64,000 bases of DNA, taken from positions 139,152 through 203,151 of the forward strand of contig DYFK01000004.1 in the NCBI GenBank assembly GCA_020725265.1. The letters are read 5' to 3'. This DNA is from Hydrogenophilus sp. Lineage in GTDB: Bacteria; Pseudomonadota; Gammaproteobacteria; Burkholderiales; Thiobacillaceae. The notes below the pieces were generated by a model. That model searched no databases and was not told the origin of the DNA. It worked only from the letters and a program-made list of their open reading frames with translations. This document shows positions 60,041-64,000 of the stretch, piece by piece (the stretch's first letter is position 1; every line of letters begins with the position of its first letter). The position numbers were made by a program, and so were the translations under genes.

Positions 60041-60841
60041 TCAGCGACAGCGACCGTCGGCGTCGATCCGCAGCCAGCGCCTGAGCCACGATTCCGCGCG
60101 CTGGCGGGCATGACGGGCGGCGATCTTCTCCTCCGGCGTCTGGTCGGCGCGGAAGTCGAACGCCCGCCGGGCCAGTGGATATACCTGATACTCGACCGGC
60201 ACGCCGCGCTCCCAGAGCGCATAGAAGGCACGACCACCGTTGATCCTGCGCAGCTCGAAATCCTGTTCACCGATCAGGAACAACATCGGCGTGACGATCC
60301 GCATCACCTCCGGCGCCACCCGGAACAGTTGGTCCGGCTCCGGCGCGTTCGGATCCTGCATATGCCCGTAATAACTGACGATGGCGGCGATGTCCGCGCC
60401 ACGCCGGTCGGCCAGGCGCAGGGCGTAATACGGGCCGCGCGACAACGCGACGATGCCGACGGGCTGGCGACAGGCTTCCGGCAGTTTCATCAGATAGTCG
60501 AGCCCGGCCTCGACGTCCCTTTCGGTATCCGGATCGTGCCCGGACGGCCAGCGCTCGATCATGCGCCCGCTCTGCCATTCGGGCGCCACCACCAGGAAAC
60601 CCTGGCGCGCCAGTTCGGTGATGTGGCGCCGCTCGTTGTCGTCGTAACCGCGTTTGGCGTGGATGAACAGGACCGGCGGGAACGGCCCCGGCCCGGACGG
60701 CACCGCGATTTCCAGCGGCACGTCGACATCGCCGACGGTCAGGGTGTGCTTGCGGATTTCGATGTCGCCAGCCCGGCCGGTACCGGCGGCCAGCGCCCAC
60801 AGCATGGCCGTGGCGGCCAGCAACGATGCTCGATGGAACAT
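60041..60841 (-). CDS. Dienelactone hydrolase-like exported protein lacking the catalytic histidine
   Basis: ATG at 60841 (GGGAGA upstream) gives 266 residues with a signal peptide (ATAMLWALAAGTGRA). The alpha/beta-hydrolase fold is of DLH type: VLFIHAKRGYDDNERRHI, Ser134 as nucleophile in VALSRG, Asp194 in IGEQDFEL. The family's catalytic His should sit in a YPxAxHxF block; here it is VYPLARRAFDF, so the position is Arg226. Either another residue takes over or it is not a hydrolase. Convergent with dsbC and divergent from the tonB-like gene. Confidence 0.85.
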   Translation of the reverse strand: MFHRASLLAATAMLWALAAGTGRAGDIEIRKHTLTVGDVDVPLEIAVPSGPGPFPPVLFIHAKRGYDDNERRHITELARQGFLVVAPEWQSGRMIERWPSGHDPDTERDVEAGLDYLMKLPEACRQPVGIVALSRGPYYALRLADRRGADIAAIVSYYGHMQDPNAPEPDQLFRVAPEVMRIVTPMLFLIGEQDFELRRINGGRAFYALWERGVPVEYQVYPLARRAFDFRADQTPEEKIAARHARQRAESWLRRWLRIDADGRCR

Positions 60842-60918
60842 GTCGATCTCCCGGGGAAGAGGAAGGTCGAGCATAACCGCCGGGGTCCGGCCGGTCATGG
60901 CCCCTTTATACTTTTCCG

Positions 60919-61719
60919 ATGACCCCGTCCGTCCCCTCCCCCGACTGGCGCGCCCTGGCGCGCGAGCCGATCGTCACCGCCCTGCTGTTCTCGCTGAGCC
61001 TGCATCTGGCCGGGCTGACCCTGCTGCGTCCCAGTCCGGGAGGGTCGCCGGAAACCGTGGTCATCCATGCCAGGCTGGCCGAAACGACCGTTCAGGAGGC
61101 ACGCGAGCCGCCGCCCGAATCACCCCCGGAAGCCGCCTCCCCCTCCGAGCCCACTCCCGTCGAAGCCCCGGCGCGGCCGGAAGCCCGCGCGTTGCCACCA
61201 TTGCTGACCACCGACAAGCCATCGCCCACACCGCCGCTGCCAGCACCCAGCCCCGAACCGGCCCTGGATGATGGCGTCCAGTCGGCGCCGACCGAGCCCA
61301 CCGAGACAACGCCGACCCCGGCGCCACCAATCGAGGCCGCGGCCCGTCCGGCGACCACCGATCCCGGCGCGCCAGGCGCAACCACCGAAAAGGCGCCGAT
61401 CGGCATCCCGCTCGACTTCGATCCGACCTGGTATCTGGCCAGGCAGGTCGACCAGCATCCACGCGCGGTCGGCAAGATCGAGCCGAGATATCCGGAGGAC
61501 GCCCGCCGACGCGGCATCGAGGGCAACGTCAAGCTGATGCTGAAGATCGACGAACTCGGCCGCGTACGCTCCGCCGAGGTGGTGGAATCGCACCCGCCCG
61601 GCCTGTTCGATGAAGCCGCGCTGTCGGCGTTCTCCAGCGCGCGCTTCCAGCCGGCCACGCGCGATGGCAGGCCAGTGCGTTACCAGGCGTATTTCAGGGT
61701 GGATTTCAAACTGGAATGA
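60919..61719 (+). CDS. TonB-like energy-transducing protein
   Basis: A 266-residue protein: membrane helix at about residues 18-36 (PIVTALLFSLSLHLAGLTLL), a long Pro/Glu/Thr-rich periplasmic linker, and a TonB C-terminal domain (IEPRYPEDARRRGIEGNVKLMLKIDELGRVRSAEVV; RFQPATRDGRPVRY). There is no exbB, exbD or TonB-dependent receptor next to it. The helix keeps a SxxxH pattern (SLSLH), the TonB residue needed for ExbB coupling. Confidence 0.9.
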   Translation: MTPSVPSPDWRALAREPIVTALLFSLSLHLAGLTLLRPSPGGSPETVVIHARLAETTVQEAREPPPESPPEAASPSEPTPVEAPARPEARALPPLLTTDKPSPTPPLPAPSPEPALDDGVQSAPTEPTETTPTPAPPIEAAARPATTDPGAPGATTEKAPIGIPLDFDPTWYLARQVDQHPRAVGKIEPRYPEDARRRGIEGNVKLMLKIDELGRVRSAEVVESHPPGLFDEAALSAFSSARFQPATRDGRPVRYQAYFRVDFKLE

Positions 61720-61750
61720 CCGGCCCGGACGACGGGTCCGGCCGGTCGGT
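61718..61750. terminator. GC-rich inverted repeat after tonB-like gene
   Basis: GACCGGCCCGGAC-GACGG-GTCCGGCCGGTC, a stem with one bulged base between the convergent tonB-like and yjfB-like genes. No T-run, so it is only a candidate. Confidence 0.4.
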
Positions 61751-61772
61751 TGGCGGATTGGTCAGATGAAGA

Positions 61773-61961
61773 TCAGGCCCGGGTATCGACGAGATTGCCC
61801 AGATGCGCCGGATTGGCGCTGACCACCTGGCCGGCCTCGGCCACGCCGGCGAGCAACTCCACCATCCGCTGTTGGCTCTCGATCGCCAGCTTCACGGCCA
61901 GCAGGCTGACCTGACCTTGGCTTCCGGCCATACTGGCGGCAACACCGGCGATTTCACTCAT
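61773..61961 (-). CDS. YjfB-like small protein
   Basis: ATG at 61961 (AGGAG 7 nt upstream) gives 62 residues: MSEIAGVAASMAGSQGQVS, VSLLAVKLAIESQQRMVELLAG, and a LGNLVDTRA end. This matches the YjfB/putative motility protein family (PF14070). Function is unknown. It lies 23 nt after htpG and is likely cotranscribed. Confidence 0.7.
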   Translation of the reverse strand: MSEIAGVAASMAGSQGQVSLLAVKLAIESQQRMVELLAGVAEAGQVVSANPAHLGNLVDTRA

Positions 61962-61984
61962 GGCGGGACTCCTTCGAACGCGAC

Positions 61985-63880
61985 TCAATCAAACAATAGC
62001 GCATTGACCCGCTTGACGAAACCGGCCGGATCGGCGAGCTGGCCGCCATCCAGCAGCACGGCCTGGTCGAGCAGCAGACCGGCCATCTCGTCGAAGCGCC
62101 CGCCCTCCTCGCCTTCCAGACGCTTGAGCAACGGATGACCGAGGTTGACTTCGAGGATGGGCGGGATTTCCGGCACGGCCTGGCCCATGGACTTCAGCAT
62201 GCGCGCCAGATTGGCGTTCATGTCGCCCTCGTCGGCGACCAGGCAGGCCGGTGATTCCACCAGCCGCTGGCTGGCGCGCACGTCCTTGGCGCGCCCTTCC
62301 AGCGATTTCTTCAGACGCTCCAGCAGGGGCTTGGCCTGTTCGTCCTCGACCTTCGTCGCTTCTTCCGGCGACGAGGCGCCGGCGCCCTGGATCGCTGACA
62401 GATCGACCTGGCCCTTGGCGACGCTGGCCAGCGACTTGCCGTCGAACTCGAACAGGTTGGACACCACCCACTCGTCGACGCGGTCGGTGAGCAACAGCAC
62501 CTCGATCCCCTTCTTGCGGAACACTTCCAGGTGCGGGCTGGCCTTGGCGGCGGCCAGGGTCTCGGCGGTCAGGTAATAGATCTTGTCCTGGCCTTCCTTC
62601 ACGCGCGCCAGGTAATCGGCCAGCGACACGCTTTCCTCGTCAGTGGTGGTCGAGCGGAAACGCAGCAGCTTGGCGATGCGCTCCTTGTTGGCGTGATCCT
62701 CGCCGACGCCTTCCTTCAACACCTTGCCGAAATGCTCCCAGACCTTGGCGTAATCGTCCTTGCGGTTCTCGGCGATGTCGTCGAGCAGATCCAGGGTCTT
62801 GCGCACGCAGCCGTTGCGGATCATCTCCATGTCGCGCGTTTCCTGGAGGATTTCGCGCGAGACGTTGAGCGGCAGGTCGGCGGCGTCGATCACGCCGCGG
62901 ATGAAGCGCAGGTAGGCCGGCATCAGCTTGCGCGCGTCCTCCATGATGAACACGCGCTTGACGTACAGCTTGACGCCGGTCTTGGCGTCGCGGTCCCACA
63001 GGTCGAACGGCGCGTGCGCCGGCAGGTACAGCAGCGCGGTGTAATCCTGGCGGCCCTCGACCTTGACGTGGGTCCAGGCCAGCGGGTCTTCGTAGTCGTG
63101 GCCGACGTGCTTGTAGAAGGCCTTGTACTCGTCCTCGGAGATGTCGCTCTTGGCGCGCGCCCACAAGGCGTTGGCGCGGTTGACGGTTTCCACCTTCTCG
63201 GTTTCCTCGCCGGCCTCGTTCTTCTCACGGCCGACAAACTCGACCGGAATGGCGATATGGTCGGAATATTCGCGGATCACCGACTTCACCCGCCAGTCGT
63301 CGAGAAACTCGCTTTCGCCGTCCTTCAGGTGCAGCACGATCTCGGTGCCGCGCATCGGCTTGTCGACGGTTTCCAGCGTGTATTCGCCGCTGCCGTCGGA
63401 TTCCCAGCGCACGCCATGCTCATGCGTGAGACCGGCGCGTCGGGTGGTCAGGGTGACGCGGTCGGCGACGATGAAGCTGGAATAGAAGCCGACGCCGAAC
63501 TGGCCGATCAACTGCGCGTCCTTTTGCTGGTCACCGGTCAGCTTGCCGAAGAATTCGCGGGTGCCGGACTTGGCGATGGTGCCGATGTGCTCGATCACCT
63601 CCTGGCGGCTCATGCCGATGCCGTTGTCGCGGATGGTCAGGGTTTTCGCGTCGCGGTCGATGGAAACCCGAATCTTCAGCTCGGCGTCGTCCTCGTACAG
63701 CGCCGCGTCGGTCAGCGCCTCGAAGCGCAGCTTGTCGGCGGCGTCACTGGCATTGGAAATCAGCTCGCGCAGGAAGATGTCCTTGTGGCTGTACAAGGAA
63801 TGGATCATCAGTTGCAGCAGTTGCTTGACCTCGGCCTGAAAGCCCAGGGTTTCCTTGTTCGCGGCGGCGGATTCGGTCAT
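61985..63880 (-). CDS. htpG: Chaperone protein HtpG (Hsp90)
   Basis: Bacterial Hsp90. The 631-residue product has the N-terminal ATP-binding domain ([42 protein letters not shown]), GQFGVGFYS, the middle domain, and the C-terminal dimerisation domain (residues about 500-631). ATG at 63880. Its upstream region has an RpoH-type promoter. Confidence 0.98.
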   Translation of the reverse strand: MTESAAANKETLGFQAEVKQLLQLMIHSLYSHKDIFLRELISNASDAADKLRFEALTDAALYEDDAELKIRVSIDRDAKTLTIRDNGIGMSRQEVIEHIGTIAKSGTREFFGKLTGDQQKDAQLIGQFGVGFYSSFIVADRVTLTTRRAGLTHEHGVRWESDGSGEYTLETVDKPMRGTEIVLHLKDGESEFLDDWRVKSVIREYSDHIAIPVEFVGREKNEAGEETEKVETVNRANALWARAKSDISEDEYKAFYKHVGHDYEDPLAWTHVKVEGRQDYTALLYLPAHAPFDLWDRDAKTGVKLYVKRVFIMEDARKLMPAYLRFIRGVIDAADLPLNVSREILQETRDMEMIRNGCVRKTLDLLDDIAENRKDDYAKVWEHFGKVLKEGVGEDHANKERIAKLLRFRSTTTDEESVSLADYLARVKEGQDKIYYLTAETLAAAKASPHLEVFRKKGIEVLLLTDRVDEWVVSNLFEFDGKSLASVAKGQVDLSAIQGAGASSPEEATKVEDEQAKPLLERLKKSLEGRAKDVRASQRLVESPACLVADEGDMNANLARMLKSMGQAVPEIPPILEVNLGHPLLKRLEGEEGGRFDEMAGLLLDQAVLLDGGQLADPAGFVKRVNALLFD

Positions 63881-63911
63881 ATCGAAAATCTCCCTCGTGA
63901 AAAACGGGCTT

Positions 63912-63942
63912 TAGATGGGGCGATCGTGGCGGGATTCAAGGG
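63912..63942 (-). promoter_or_regulatory. RpoH (sigma-32) heat-shock promoter for htpG
   Basis: On the minus strand: CCCTTGAA, 14 nt, CCCCATCTA. This matches the sigma-32 consensus (CTTGAA, 13-17 nt, CCCCATnTA) at essentially every conserved base, about 32 nt upstream of the htpG start, with GAGGGAGA as Shine-Dalgarno between. Confidence 0.9.
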
Positions 63943-64000
63943 CCGGCGCCCCGCCGCCGTCCACGGTCCACCCGCCACCGTCCATGACCAGTTCCGGCGC

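Overview
The window is GC-rich chromosomal DNA from a Gram-negative proteobacterium, most likely a betaproteobacterium. The evidence is gene order: ndk-rlmN-pilF-rodZ-ispG-hisS-yfgM-bamB-der-(unknown)-hfq-hflX-hflK-hflC-DUF2065-hisZ-purA in one direction, accA next to tilS, and pilB-pilC-pilD-coaE-zapD. The closest taxon cannot be fixed from the sequence alone. No rRNA, tRNA, CRISPR array, prophage or transposase gene was seen; the content is mainly core housekeeping plus type IV pilus genes.

Layout. 1-19822 (all minus strand): ndk at the right end reads down through rRNA modification (rlmN), pilus assembly (pilF), cell shape (rodZ), isoprenoid synthesis (ispG), histidyl-tRNA synthetase, outer-membrane assembly (yfgM, bamB), ribosome assembly (der), an unrecognised 387-residue protein, hfq, the hflX/K/C set, hisZ and purA. 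It ends in a peptide-type ABC transporter (lipoprotein and truncated permease). 19982-25577: SPOR-domain protein, tilS, accA, SlyD-type isomerase, Bcp peroxiredoxin, a RoxA-type ribosomal oxygenase and a small acidic lipoprotein. 25800-29000: an exported protein with a PEP-CTERM-like tail, then a reverse-strand trio of aminotransferase, thioredoxin and MtfA-like peptidase.

29213-37159 is a tightly coupled minor-pilin operon, fimT-pilV-pilW-pilX-pilY1-pilE, with ATGA overlaps between the first pilin genes; a second FimT-like pseudopilin and a Crp/Fnr-type regulator follow on the other strand. 39038-46284: an M48-like membrane protein with an altered active site, a MITE-like repeat, a nitroreductase, VanZ-like and DUF455 proteins, a Rieske oxygenase, ogt, xerD and an M23 peptidase. 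46325-51642 (minus) is zapD-coaE-pilD-pilC-pilB, which supplies the prepilin peptidase, platform protein and extension ATPase that would process and assemble the pilins encoded 10 kb away. 51738-64000: CorC/HlyC-type protein, rlmD, an exonuclease, 6-phosphogluconolactonase, a DUF4139 protein, a 2OG-Fe(II) oxygenase, a UbiH-type monooxygenase, dsbC, a DLH-like protein, a TonB-type protein, a YjfB-like peptide and htpG behind a near-perfect RpoH promoter.

No clearly new multi-gene system is visible. The items most worth a second look are the conserved-looking unknown gene between der and hfq, two enzymes that lack a catalytic residue (M48-like HQxxH; DLH-like Arg for His), the PEP-CTERM-like protein behind a perfect 22-bp palindrome, and the 196-bp inverted-repeat element before the nitroreductase gene.
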